A stretch of DNA of 64,000 bases from an uncultured Sphingomonas sp. (GCF_936927845.1 NZ_CAKZHV010000057.1:1-64000), one strand, 5' to 3'. Counted from the stretch's first letter, positions 1 to 7,670 are shown. Notes: generated by a model from the letters alone, not told the origin. Made by a program: numbers and translations.

Positions 1-30
1 CTGCTGCCGTGGAACTACCGGCCCGTTTGA
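1..30 (+). CDS. IS66 transposase TnpC, C-terminal end only (partial)
   Basis: Only the last nine codons and the TGA stop are present. The residues LLPWNYRPV correspond to the IS66 C-terminal segment, where a LLPWN motif precedes a short tail. The rest of the gene lies to the left of the window. Its identity is supported by the adjoining inverted repeat rather than by the peptide alone. Confidence 0.45.
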   Translation: MLPWNYRPV

Positions 31-55
31 GGTGACGCCGTCACCGGACGCTTAC
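1..55 (+). mobile_element. Right end of an IS66-family insertion sequence (element cut by window start)
   Basis: The first 30 bases read as the last nine codons of a transposase ending LLPWNYRPV, which matches the LLPWN ending of IS66 TnpC proteins. Twenty-five bases later, at 31-55, lies a sequence whose reverse complement begins GTAAGCG, the usual outer tip of IS66-family inverted repeats. The element therefore ends at 55. Bases 56-63 (ctagtctc) would be the 8-bp target duplication typical of this family, but the other copy lies outside the window. Family assignment rests on short matches only. Confidence 0.6.
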
Positions 56-163
56 CTAGTCTCGCCATTCGGTGGGAAGCCGACCCGACGCCGCCTCTAC
101 GGCCTCGCGCAACTAGTCGCCGGCGTCGCCCTCGCCGCCAGCCTGCGTCCGATTAGAAAATAG
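56..163 (+). pseudogene. Possible 3' remnant of a gene interrupted by the insertion sequence
   Basis: Directly after the IS end, one frame is open for 35 codons to a TAG at 161. It contains a basic patch (KPTRRR), a hydrophobic stretch (LAQLVAGVALAASL) that could be a membrane segment, and a basic end. It could be the tail of a disrupted membrane protein. The ORF is short, has no recognisable family, and may be chance. A minus-strand terminator follows immediately. Confidence 0.25.
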
Positions 164-168
164 AAAAC

Positions 169-192
169 GGCACCTCGTCCAAGCGAGGTGCC
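169..192 (-). terminator. Rho-independent terminator downstream of the DUF4440-like gene
   Basis: There is a perfect 9-bp stem (ggcacctcg / cgaggtgcc) with a 6-nt loop. Read on the minus strand it is followed by a T-rich tract (gttttctatttt), so it fits as the terminator of the minus-strand gene that stops at 200. Confidence 0.65.
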
Positions 193-199
193 CACCCGA

Positions 200-559
200 T
201 CAACCGTTGGATTTCAGCGGCACCATCTGCTGGTGCTGCACCACCCGCCAATTCTCGTGCGACAACCAGCGGTAGGTCGATGTGCAATAGGCCGCATAAT
301 GCTCGTCACCGCGTGACGCTTCGACGTGATAGGCGACGACGATAAGTCCTTCCTGCGGCCGCGCCACCTGCCGTTCGCTCAGCTCGACCTTGTCCCACCG
401 CGGCGTCTTCTTGACCGCGTCGATCGCCTGCTGCCGGCTCATCACGAACGGCGGCTCAGGCAGCACCATCAGGCACTCGTCGTCGATCGATTCCTCGTAA
501 TGCTCGGGCGTCGCCGTCCACAGGCTCTCCTCGAAACTCCACACGCGATTGTCGTCCAC
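200..559 (-). CDS. DUF4440 / NTF2-like small protein
   Basis: This is a cytoplasmic-looking protein of 119 residues with no signal peptide. The pattern of short helices followed by beta strands (WSFEESLW at the N-terminus; GLIVVAYHVEA, YAAYCTSTYRW and WRVVQHQQMVPL towards the C-terminus) is that of the NTF2/SnoaL-like DUF4440 fold, a small alpha+beta cone. The true ligand or function is unknown. I chose the GTG at 559 because a GGGAG Shine-Dalgarno lies 8 nt upstream; upstream codons in the same frame look non-coding. It follows clpX on the same strand but is separated by about 130 bp and a hairpin, so it may be a separate unit. It ends at a good terminator. Confidence 0.75.
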   Translation of the reverse strand: MDDNRVWSFEESLWTATPEHYEESIDDECLMVLPEPPFVMSRQQAIDAVKKTPRWDKVELSERQVARPQEGLIVVAYHVEASRGDEHYAAYCTSTYRWLSHENWRVVQHQQMVPLKSNG

Positions 560-638
560 GAACCATGCTCCCGTTGTCCGCCAAGACAATCGCACGCGCC
601 CTTCTTCGTTCCGCTGACCGGACGCGCACCAACGAGAA

Positions 639-669
639 AGGGCGCCGCCGAACAAGCCGACAGCGCCCT
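639..669 (-). terminator. Weak hairpin terminator after clpX
   Basis: A 7-bp stem (agggcgc / gcgccct) with a 17-nt loop lies 25 bp beyond the clpX stop. On the minus strand it is followed by only a short T tract (ttctc). It is plausible as a terminator or attenuator but weak. Confidence 0.35.
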
Positions 670-693
670 CCTAAAGCTTCGCGGAGCAAGGAG

Positions 694-1962
694 TTAGGCG
701 GCGCCGTCCGCCACCTTCTGCTTCTCGGCATAGACGCGGATCGGCTCCTTGCGGCCCTCCACCACGTCCTTGTCAATCATCACCTCGTCGATTGAGTTCA
801 TTCCCGGCAAGTCGAACATCGTGTCGAGCAGGATCGCCTCCAGGATAGATCGCAACCCGCGTGCACCGGTCTTGCGCTCAATCGCCTTCTTGGCGACCGT
901 GGTCAGCGCATCGTCGGTGAACCCGAGCTTGGTGTCCTCCATCTCGAACAGCTTCTGATACTGCTTAACCAATGCGTTCTTCGGCTCGCTCAGAATCTTG
1001 ACCAACGCCGGGATGTCGAGGTCCTCAAGCGTCGCGATCACCGGCAGACGGCCGACGAACTCAGGGATTAGGCCGAACTTGAGCAGATCCTCCGGCTCGG
1101 TCTGGCGCAGCATCTCGCCGGTGCGCTTCTCTTCGGGAGAGGCGACGTACGCGCCGAAGCCGATCGATTTGCCCTGCAAGCGATCGCCGATGATCTTCTC
1201 GAGGCCCGAGAACGCACCGCCGCAGATGAACAGGATGTTGGTCGTGTCGACTTGCAGGAACTCCTGCTGCGGATGCTTGCGCCCGCCCTGCGGCGGCACG
1301 CTCGCGGTGGTGCCCTCCATCAGCTTGAGCAACGCCTGCTGCACGCCCTCACCCGATACGTCGCGCGTGATCGACGGGTTCTCGGCCTTGCGGCTGATCT
1401 TGTCGATCTCGTCGATGTAGACGATGCCGCGCTGCGCACGCTCAACGTTATAGTCGGACGCCTGGAGCAGCTTCAGGATGATGTTCTCGACGTCCTCGCC
1501 GACATAACCCGCCTCGGTCAGCGTTGTCGCGTCGGCCATCGTGAACGGCACGTCGAGGATGCGCGCCAGCGTCTGCGCCAGCAGCGTCTTGCCACATCCG
1601 GTCGGACCGACCAGCAGGATGTTCGACTTGGCGAGCTCAACGTCGGCACCCTTGGCGCCGTGGTTCAACCGCTTGTAATGGTTGTGCACCGCGACCGAGA
1701 GCACACGCTTGGCCTGCTTCTGCCCGATCACATAATCGTCGAGCACGTCGCAGATTTCCTGCGGCGTCGGAACGCTGCCGTCCTTCTTGGACACGAGCGC
1801 CGACTTCGTCTCCTCACGGATGATGTCGTTACACAGTTCAACGCATTCGTCGCAGATGAAGACCGTTGGCCCGGCGATCAGCTTGCGTACCTCGTGCTGC
1901 GACTTGCCGCAGAACGAACAGTAAAGCGTGCTCTTGGAGTCGCCGCCGGAGAGCTTCGTCAT
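694..1962 (-). CDS. clpX: ATP-dependent Clp protease ATP-binding subunit ClpX
   Basis: This is the AAA+ unfoldase that recognises tagged proteins and threads them into the ClpP chamber; it acts in the cytoplasm. Its 422 residues match the family. The N-terminal zinc-binding domain has Cys15, Cys18, Cys37 and Cys40. Walker A is GPTGCGKT (119-126), Walker B is VYIDEID (181-187), and the pore loop GYVGEDVE is at 152-159. An IGF loop (KSIGFGAYV) for docking on ClpP follows, then the sensor region RLPVIATL. In Caulobacter ClpXP drives cell-cycle proteolysis, and a similar role is likely here. clpP lies 94 bp upstream on the same strand. Confidence 0.97.
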   Translation of the reverse strand: MTKLSGGDSKSTLYCSFCGKSQHEVRKLIAGPTVFICDECVELCNDIIREETKSALVSKKDGSVPTPQEICDVLDDYVIGQKQAKRVLSVAVHNHYKRLNHGAKGADVELAKSNILLVGPTGCGKTLLAQTLARILDVPFTMADATTLTEAGYVGEDVENIILKLLQASDYNVERAQRGIVYIDEIDKISRKAENPSITRDVSGEGVQQALLKLMEGTTASVPPQGGRKHPQQEFLQVDTTNILFICGGAFSGLEKIIGDRLQGKSIGFGAYVASPEEKRTGEMLRQTEPEDLLKFGLIPEFVGRLPVIATLEDLDIPALVKILSEPKNALVKQYQKLFEMEDTKLGFTDDALTTVAKKAIERKTGARGLRSILEAILLDTMFDLPGMNSIDEVMIDKDVVEGRKEPIRVYAEKQKVADGAA

Positions 1963-2056
1963 TCAATCATCCTTCCCGCGCACCCGCGGTATGGTGGGAC
2001 AGGCATCGTAGCCCGCCCCGCGTTCATTCGGCAATGCCGTAACAGCGCGGTGGCGC

Positions 2057-2746
2057 TCAGGCAGCCGCCGCCACGGCGTCGGCCGGCGCAGGCCGCTTGT
2101 CGAACACCTCGTCGATCAACCCGAAGTCCTTCGCCTCATTCGCCTCGAGGAACGTGTCGCGATCCATGCGACGCTCGATCTCCTCAATCGGCTGACCGGT
2201 GTACTGGCTATAGAGCTCGTTCATCCGCTTGCGGATGCGCAGGATTTCCTTGGCCTGGATCTCGATGTCCGATGCCATGCCCTGCGCGCCGCCCGAGGGC
2301 TGGTGAATCATGATGCGCGCGTTGGTGAGCGCGACGCGCATCCCCGGCTCGCCGGACGCCAGCAGGAAGCTGCCCATCGACGCCGCCTGACCGATGCATA
2401 CCGTGCCGACGCGCGGCCGGATGTACTGCATCGTGTCGTGGATCGCCATGCCCGCCGTGACGACGCCGCCCGGCGAGTTGATGTACATGAAGATGTCCTT
2501 CTTCGGGTTCTCTGACTCAAGGAACAGCAACTGCGCGGTGATGAGCGAAGCCATGCCGTCCTCGACGCCGCCCGTCACGAACACGATGCGCTCGCGCAAC
2601 AGGCGCGAGAAGATGTCGAACGAACGCTCGCCGCGGTTCGACTGCTCGATCACGATCGGAACCAGCCCGGCCTGGGTCGACTGAAGGCCGACGCCGGCGC
2701 TCGCCAACTTGCCCGCGAAATCGCCGTTGTCGAACGGATTGTGCAT
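2057..2746 (-). CDS. clpP: ATP-dependent Clp protease proteolytic subunit ClpP
   Basis: This serine protease forms the 14-mer degradation chamber used with ClpX. The catalytic triad is visible: Ser123 in GQAASMGSF, His148 in MIHQPSGG and Asp197 in MDRDTFLEA. The conserved handle region and the FMYINSPGG strand are present. The 229 residues include a short N-terminal propeptide-like segment before LVPIVIEQ. The ATG at 2746 is preceded by AGAGAG. It is the first gene of the clpP-clpX unit, and a heat-shock-type promoter candidate lies upstream. Confidence 0.97.
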   Translation of the reverse strand: MHNPFDNGDFAGKLASAGVGLQSTQAGLVPIVIEQSNRGERSFDIFSRLLRERIVFVTGGVEDGMASLITAQLLFLESENPKKDIFMYINSPGGVVTAGMAIHDTMQYIRPRVGTVCIGQAASMGSFLLASGEPGMRVALTNARIMIHQPSGGAQGMASDIEIQAKEILRIRKRMNELYSQYTGQPIEEIERRMDRDTFLEANEAKDFGLIDEVFDKRPAPADAVAAAA

Positions 2747-2773
2747 GGAAAAACTCTCTTGAAGGGAAGACGT

Positions 2774-2805
2774 GCAACATCGTCGCTGGTGCAGGCTTGT
2801 TCAAG
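2774..2805 (-). promoter_or_regulatory. Candidate sigma-32 type promoter of clpP
   Basis: On the minus strand CTTGAA (2805-2800) is followed, about 18 nt after the CTTG, by ACGATGTTG (from 2783). This partly matches the alphaproteobacterial heat-shock pattern CTTG-N17/18-CYTATNT. Its position, about 30-60 bp before the clpP start, and the known heat-shock control of clp genes support it. The -10 match is imperfect. Confidence 0.35.
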
Positions 2806-2844
2806 CCCCAACGTGGGCGGTGGAGCTCGGGAGCATTGCCAGGA

Positions 2845-3768
2845 TCAGGAAAGCAGCGGTGCCGGATGCGCGAGGTAGGCCAGCCGGCGCACTTCGCGCC
2901 GCCCGCGGACCACCGTGTCGAGGATCAACCCGGCGAAGAATGCCAAGGTCGCGATGATGACCAGACCGGTAACCAGAATGGCGGTCGGCACCCGCGGCAC
3001 CAGTCCCGTCTCGGCATAGGTAATCCCGAGCGGCACGGCGAGGATTACGGCGAGCAGCGCCAGCAAGCCACCCAGCCCGCCGAAGAACCACATTGGCCGC
3101 TCGACACGATAGAGCGTGACGATCGTGCCCAGGATGCGCCAGCCGTCGCGATACGTCGACAGCTTCGACGCGGAGCCTTCGGGCCGCGCGAAATACGGCG
3201 TGGACACTTCGGCGACGGGCATCTTCAACTCCAGCGCGTGGACGCTTATCTCGGTTTCGATCTCGAACCCGACCGACAGAACCGGAAAGCTCTTCACGAA
3301 ACGGCGCGAGAAAACGCGGTAGCCCGAGAGAATGTCGCTGAAGCTGCGGCCGAACAGCCGCGCCAGCATACCCGTCAGCATCGCGTTCCCGAACTGATGC
3401 CCGCGGCGATACGCCTCGACTGCTTCGTGCACGCGACTGCCGACTACCATGTCAAGCTGCTCGTCCAGCAATCGCCCGACCAATGCCGGTGCGGATGCCG
3501 CATCATAGGTCGCGTCGCCGTCCGCCATGACGTAGACATCGGCATCGACGTCGGCGAACATCCGCCGCACTACCGCCCCCTTGCCCTGAATACGTTCGGT
3601 CCGAACGATCGCCCCGGCGGCTCGCGCTACCTCGACCGTCCGGTCGCGGCTGTTGTTGTCGTAAACATAGATCGCGGCGTCGGGCAGCGCCGCACGGAAC
3701 CCCGCAATCGTCTGCGCGATCGCGACTTCCTCATTATAGCAGGGAAGCAAGATAGCGATCCGGCACAT
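2845..3768 (-). CDS. Family 2 glycosyltransferase with C-terminal membrane helices (polyprenyl-phosphate sugar synthase type)
   Basis: A cytoplasmic GT-A domain comes first: LLPCYNEE near residue 7, the nucleotide-sugar site VYDNNSRDRT, and the DxD motif in MADGDATYD. The FSDILSGYRVFSRRF segment is typical of the DPM1/GtrB/ArnC-like branch. Two hydrophobic segments close the protein (GLGGLLALLAVILAVPLGI and AILVTGLVIIATLAFFAGL), as in enzymes that charge a polyprenyl phosphate with a sugar. The sugar is unknown. I chose ATG 3768, preceded by GAGAG, although a GTG at 3780 overlaps the upstream stop as GTGA. It is coupled to the frameshifted membrane protein upstream, a likely user of its lipid-linked product. 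Confidence 0.85.
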   Translation of the reverse strand: MCRIAILLPCYNEEVAIAQTIAGFRAALPDAAIYVYDNNSRDRTVEVARAAGAIVRTERIQGKGAVVRRMFADVDADVYVMADGDATYDAASAPALVGRLLDEQLDMVVGSRVHEAVEAYRRGHQFGNAMLTGMLARLFGRSFSDILSGYRVFSRRFVKSFPVLSVGFEIETEISVHALELKMPVAEVSTPYFARPEGSASKLSTYRDGWRILGTIVTLYRVERPMWFFGGLGGLLALLAVILAVPLGITYAETGLVPRVPTAILVTGLVIIATLAFFAGLILDTVVRGRREVRRLAYLAHPAPLLS

Positions 3769-3776
3769 TCTAACTC

Positions 3777-4679
3777 TCACAACGATTGAGGCTGCTTACT
3801 CGGCCGTGGCATTAATCCCATTGCGCTGACAACCACCGCTAGGGCCAGCAGCGGTGATGCTGGTGAGGCATACAAGACGTTTATCGACGGAATCGACGTG
3901 ACATCCAGATAAGTAAGCAGCGCAGTTCGACTAAATACCGCGACCCAGCACGCCGAGACAAGCGCAACGAGTGCCCATTCATGGGCACTTTTGGCTCGAC
4001 GCACGTACAAGGAAAAACCAACCGGGGAAGCCAAAAGCATCACTAGGAACACCCAGGCATAAATGGTTGAGATCAAGCTGACCAAACGTCCGATTGCGCG
4101 ATTGCGACTTTCAGTGGCTAAACGCGACCATGTCGCCTGCTGAGCTGTTGGCTTCGCACTGCCCACGAAGTCTGCAACCCGCATAACTTTTTCTGGATCA
4201 GTGACACTCTCGCCTACGTGCTCCACGGAATAGTTTTGCGGAGCGACGTGCAACCCATCTCGCCAATACGTCTGGATGAGCACGGGAACCCGCGCGACGG
4301 AGCCGGACACGTAGTCACTACGGAACGGTGGCGCGAGCGTAGAACGCGATGCCAAGCAGTCGAGCTTCTTCGCAGCACAAGCGGTGTCGATCTCATCTGC
4401 CAATCTGGTGTAGAATGCCGCAGCAGTTCCAGCGGTCTTGTAATATCCGGCATGAGCCACGGCATCGCGCAACGCCCACTGAAACCAACCGGCTAGAATT
4501 TCCGGACAGCGCGAAAGCTTGTCTGACTCACAACCTGGTGCTCGCCACTGCTCGCCAATCACACCCTCGAAGGCAGGTCGCAGTTCTCGCGCTGCAGAAC
4601 TTACATTGTAAACCGCCATCCTGACGTCCCGCGGGAAAACAACTAATCGCTGGTAATGATCGGGTTTAACTCGGTACAA
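3777..4679 (-). CDS. C-terminal half of the frameshifted membrane protein
   Basis: This ORF of 300 codons from a TTG has no convincing start of its own, because the same frame is open upstream to about 4747 without an initiation signal. It contains a soluble, probably periplasmic, stretch of about 190 residues with several cysteines (APGCESDKLSRCPEIL, DTACAAKKLDCLAS). Three membrane helices follow (IYAWVFLVMLLASPVGFSLY, ALVALVSACWVAVF, LLALAVVVSAMGL). Its TGA overlaps the downstream glycosyltransferase GTG. Function is not recognised. Confidence 0.55.
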   Translation of the reverse strand: MYRVKPDHYQRLVVFPRDVRMAVYNVSSAARELRPAFEGVIGEQWRAPGCESDKLSRCPEILAGWFQWALRDAVAHAGYYKTAGTAAAFYTRLADEIDTACAAKKLDCLASRSTLAPPFRSDYVSGSVARVPVLIQTYWRDGLHVAPQNYSVEHVGESVTDPEKVMRVADFVGSAKPTAQQATWSRLATESRNRAIGRLVSLISTIYAWVFLVMLLASPVGFSLYVRRAKSAHEWALVALVSACWVAVFSRTALLTYLDVTSIPSINVLYASPASPLLALAVVVSAMGLMPRPSKQPQSL

Positions 4680-4744
4680 CGCGCCGTAGGCGCGTTCGAA
4701 GGGCCTTGACTTAACCTCTACTGTCTCAAAGCTGCCGTAAGCCT

Positions 4745-5491
4745 CTAGTTTTTCGCAGCAACTAACCCTACCAGTACTCCTGCGACGCCCAACGCAATCC
4801 CGAACGGCTTTACTAGCGACTTAGTTGTAGCCAGGTAACTTGTGCGATCAGCATCTCGTACTTTGATGACGCCGATTAGTAGGATAACAGCCAAGGAAGG
4901 TAGTAGCCATATGCCCTCTTCCCGAGTGAGCCAAAACCAAGCCCAAATCGAGCCGGTACAAGCGCTTGCGCCGAGCAGTGCAACGCGACTGCGCGCTTCA
5001 GCGACAATCAGAACCACTGCGGAAAGCACGGAAAGGAGTGTGAGACTGACGTAGATTCCCTCCCGTATTACTCGGGCCAGTTCATTTCCCCAAAGAACTG
5101 GGTTCAAGACTAGCGCGAGGAACAACACAGCGCCAATCAAGTGAGACCGAGACAAACGAACAACCAAGCTAGCGCCGGCGATCGAGGTCGCGATGTATAA
5201 GACCGTTTCTGCCATTTTAAGCGGAACGCCCATCGCAAACGCCAGAGCAGCAAAGATCGGGTAGCCCACTCCCTTGACCAGCGTTGTATTGTCAAATGGG
5301 CCCAACCACTGGCCGATAAGGATAAAGCGCGCCAAACGGATGAAAAGCTGATCATCGTACCGTGCACCTGCGATTATGTACGCAGGCACACCTGTGCGAA
5401 TCCAAAGTGAAAGGAGACTGGCGCAGACAACTATCACGATAAAGCCAGTACGAGGCCTCACACGGCCGCGTGGATCGATAGAAACCTGCAC
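4745..5491 (-). CDS. N-terminal half of the frameshifted membrane protein
   Basis: This ORF of 248 codons starts at a GTG. It has a first membrane helix at about residues 16-33 and then an exposed stretch with YDDQLFIRLARFILIG and TLVKGVGYPIF, followed by roughly six further hydrophobic segments. The paired acidic residues after helix 1 resemble polytopic GT-C transferases that use polyprenyl-linked sugars. This is a structural analogy only. Base composition drops to about 47% GC (4861-4920 by my count), which suggests horizontal acquisition. Confidence 0.6.
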   Translation of the reverse strand: MQVSIDPRGRVRPRTGFIVIVVCASLLSLWIRTGVPAYIIAGARYDDQLFIRLARFILIGQWLGPFDNTTLVKGVGYPIFAALAFAMGVPLKMAETVLYIATSIAGASLVVRLSRSHLIGAVLFLALVLNPVLWGNELARVIREGIYVSLTLLSVLSAVVLIVAEARSRVALLGASACTGSIWAWFWLTREEGIWLLPSLAVILLIGVIKVRDADRTSYLATTKSLVKPFGIALGVAGVLVGLVAAKN

Positions 5492-5544
5492 TGATTCTTA
5501 CTCTTCCGACTACAGACCTGCCGCGAAACGCAGACTTGCGCGCA

Positions 5545-7251
5545 TTAGACCTCGCCTACTTCGGTCTTGGGCGGCTTTTTCGCGCGCGGCTTCTTGGCAG
5601 CGGGTGCAGGCTCGTCCGCCGCGGTCGTGCCTTCCGCCGCCTCTGCCGCCCCGGACGATGCTTCGAGCACCTGCGTTTCGGCTTCCACGGGCGCACCCTT
5701 TTTGGCACGCGGCTTCTTGGCCGGCGCCGCGTCGGCGTCGATCGGCTCGACGCCGGCGTTGTCGCCCTTGACCGCCGGCTTCTTGGCGGCCCTCTTCGCC
5801 GGCTCAGCCTCGGTCGCCTCGGCAGCGGCGTCGTCGCTCGCGGGCTCGGCCGCTTCCTTCTTCGCCTTCTGCTTGGGCTTGTGATTGTCGTGATCGTGCG
5901 TGTGCGTGCCGGTCGCAAAGCCGTCCTGGCTCTCGATCGCGGCCTCCAGTTCCTCACGCGTCGTCTCGCGGTCGGTGATCTCGGCCTTCTCGAACAGGAA
6001 GTCGACAACCTTGTCCTCATACAGCGGCGCGCGCAGCTGGGCGGCCGCCATCGGCTCCTGTTGGACGTACTGGACGAACTGCTGGCGCTGCTCGGCCGGG
6101 TACTGCTGCGCGGCCTGCATGATCAGCCGCTGCATTTCTTGCTGGCTGACCTCGACGCCGTTCGCCTGACCAATCTCCGACAGCAGCAGGCCCAGACGCA
6201 CCCGCCGCTCGGCAATCTTGCGGTAATCGTCACGCTCGGCTTCCATCTCGGCTAGTGCCGCCTGCGGATCGGGCTCATGCGTCGCTTCGTGCTGGAGCTG
6301 CGACCAGATCTGGTTGAACTCCGCCTCGACCATCGACGGCGGCACTTCGAAGTCGTGACCCTCTGCGAGCTGATCGAGCAGCTTGCGCTTCATGTGGGTG
6401 CGCGTCAGCCCGTTGTGCTCCTGCTCGATCTGCCCCCTGAGCAGACCGCGTAGCTGCTCCAGGCTCTCGAGCCCGAGGTTGGTCGCGAGCTCGTCGTCGA
6501 TCACGCTCGCGCCCGCGATCTTCACCGACTTGATCGTTAGGTCGAAGGTCGCGTCCTGCCCGGCGAGCTCCTTGGCCGGATAGTCCTCCGGAAACGTCAC
6601 CTTGATCTGACGCTCCTCGCCGGCCTTCGCGCCGACGACCTGATCCTCGAACCCGGGGATCAGCCGGCCTGAGCCGATCTCGACCGCCATGTCCTCGCCG
6701 GTGCCGCCCTCGAACGCCACGCCGTCGGTCGTCTTGCCGACGAAATCGACAGTGACCAGGTCGCCCTGCTCGGCGGCCTTGTCGCCGGCATCGTCCCACT
6801 TCTTCTGCTGGTCGGCGAACTTCTGCAGGTGCGCGTCGACCGCCTCGTCGGCGACCGGCACCGTCAGCCGCTCGAGCTTCAGCGCGTCGATCGCGGGCGT
6901 CGGCACCTGCGGCAGCACTTCCAGCTCGACCTTGAGCTCGGCGTCCTTGCCTTCCTGATATCCGTCGGCGAGTTCGACCGAGGGCTGGGTCGCGGGACGC
7001 AGCTGCTTTTCGGCGATCAGCGACTGCACGCCGTCCTGGATCGAGGTGTTGAGCGCTTCCTGCATCAGCGCGGGGCCATGCATCTTGCGCACCAGATTGG
7101 CGGGCACCTTGCCGGGGCGGAAACCGGGCATGCGGATCTGCGGGGCGACGCGCTTCAGCTCGGCGTCGACCTTCTTCGCGATCTCGGCGGCGGGGATGGT
7201 GAGGGTGTAGGCGCGCTTCAGCCCCTCGTTCAACGTCTCCACAGTCTGCAT
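5545..7251 (-). CDS. tig: Trigger factor with long Ala/Lys-rich C-terminal extension
   Basis: This is the ribosome-bound chaperone and peptidyl-prolyl isomerase that meets nascent chains at the exit tunnel. The ribosome-docking signature GFRPGKVP is at residues 43-50. The FKBP-type domain (from GDLVTVDFVGKTTDG to FDLTIKSVK) and the helical C-terminal chaperone arms follow. At 568 residues it is well over 100 longer than the usual 430-450. The extra tail from about residue 445 has a His/Asp patch (THTHDHDNH) and repeated basic blocks (AKKEAAEP, KRAAKKPAVK, AKKPRAKK twice), like a histone H1 tail. Such tails could bind rRNA, but this is inference. The ATG at 7251 fits the family N-terminus MQTVETLNEGLKR. 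Confidence 0.95.
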   Translation of the reverse strand: MQTVETLNEGLKRAYTLTIPAAEIAKKVDAELKRVAPQIRMPGFRPGKVPANLVRKMHGPALMQEALNTSIQDGVQSLIAEKQLRPATQPSVELADGYQEGKDAELKVELEVLPQVPTPAIDALKLERLTVPVADEAVDAHLQKFADQQKKWDDAGDKAAEQGDLVTVDFVGKTTDGVAFEGGTGEDMAVEIGSGRLIPGFEDQVVGAKAGEERQIKVTFPEDYPAKELAGQDATFDLTIKSVKIAGASVIDDELATNLGLESLEQLRGLLRGQIEQEHNGLTRTHMKRKLLDQLAEGHDFEVPPSMVEAEFNQIWSQLQHEATHEPDPQAALAEMEAERDDYRKIAERRVRLGLLLSEIGQANGVEVSQQEMQRLIMQAAQQYPAEQRQQFVQYVQQEPMAAAQLRAPLYEDKVVDFLFEKAEITDRETTREELEAAIESQDGFATGTHTHDHDNHKPKQKAKKEAAEPASDDAAAEATEAEPAKRAAKKPAVKGDNAGVEPIDADAAPAKKPRAKKGAPVEAETQVLEASSGAAEAAEGTTAADEPAPAAKKPRAKKPPKTEVGEV

Positions 7252-7311
7252 GTTACGCCTTCGCTTCTAGGAATATCGTTGATGGTGGCACCCGCGAGCA
7301 AGTCGCGGGAC

Positions 7312-7396
7312 TGGTGCGGGCGAAGGGACTCGAACCCCCACATCTTGCGATGGCAGGACCTAAACCTGCTGCGTCTACCAGTTCCGCCACGCCCGC
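7312..7396 (-). tRNA. tRNA-Leu (anticodon TAG)
   Basis: The minus strand folds as a class II tRNA. The acceptor GCGGGCG pairs with CGCCCGC, the D arm contains the GGTAGACGC motif, and the anticodon loop TTTAGGT carries TAG. A variable arm and the T loop GTTCGAGTC are present. The CCA end is encoded (7312-7314). It reads CUN leucine codons, mainly CUA. Confidence 0.95.
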
Positions 7397-7455
7397 ACAG
7401 GACACCGTCGGTCGCGCGCCTCTATACCGTGGAAACCGCGGGAGCAAGCGTGGCG

Positions 7456-7481
7456 GCAACCGAAGCGCGCCACACCGCGTT
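7456..7481 (+). promoter_or_regulatory. Candidate EcfG (general stress sigma) promoter
   Basis: GCAAC (7456-7460) and CGTT (7478-7481) are separated by 17 nt. The alphaproteobacterial general-stress consensus is GGAAC-N16/17-CGTT, so there is one mismatch. The spacing to the AAGGAG ribosome-binding site (about 7492) and the ATG at 7506 fits a short leader. This suggests stress induction of the two small genes that follow. Confidence 0.35.
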
Positions 7482-7505
7482 GAGAGTTGCGAAGGAGACG
7501 AACAC

Positions 7506-7670
7506 ATGGCCACCAATCCAGGCGATCTGCCCGCCGACGTGCCACAGCCGACCCAGCCCGCGCAGCCCGACGTACCACCGCCGGAGGTGTCGCCGCCCGG
7601 GCCCGACATCGACATGCCAAGCCCGGGCGCGCCGAACGAGACGCCCGCCCCCGCGAACCCGACCATCTGA
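7506..7670 (+). CDS. Small proline-rich hypothetical protein (54 aa)
   Basis: The ATG is preceded by a strong AAGGAG at 8 nt spacing, which is why I call this short ORF a gene. About a third of its 54 residues are proline, interspersed with Ala, Asp and Glu (for example VPPPEVSPPGPDIDMPSP). It has no membrane segment, signal peptide or cysteine, so it is probably disordered. The next small gene starts 7 bp after its stop, suggesting co-transcription. Function unknown. Confidence 0.6.
   Translation: MATNPGDLPADVPQPTQPAQPDVPPPEVSPPGPDIDMPSPGAPNETPAPANPTI

Larger units (their letters stand above)
3777..5491 (-). pseudogene. Frameshifted multi-spanning membrane protein (possible GT-C glycosyltransferase)
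   Basis: Two adjoining minus-strand ORFs read as one protein of about 571 residues broken by a single-base frameshift. The first ORF ends at a TAG (4745-4747) inside GCGAAAAACTAG. The -1 frame is open straight through that point, with protein-like sequence (LEAYGSFETVEVK, then FERAYGALYRVKP) before joining the second ORF. One extra A in the A5 run would restore the frame. The N-terminal half has many membrane segments and an early YDDQLF motif reminiscent of the acidic first loop of GT-C enzymes. The middle is a large non-membrane domain, and membrane segments return at the end. This may be a real mutation, phase variation or a sequencing error. The region is much AT-richer than its neighbours. 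Confidence 0.7.

Noticed and set aside
4738..4752. Programmed -1 frameshifting at GCGAAAAACTAG
   Set aside because: The zero-frame codons AAA AAC are preceded by G, so the slippery heptamer is G AAA AAC rather than A AAA AAC, and I see no strong downstream stem-loop. A plain indel is simpler.
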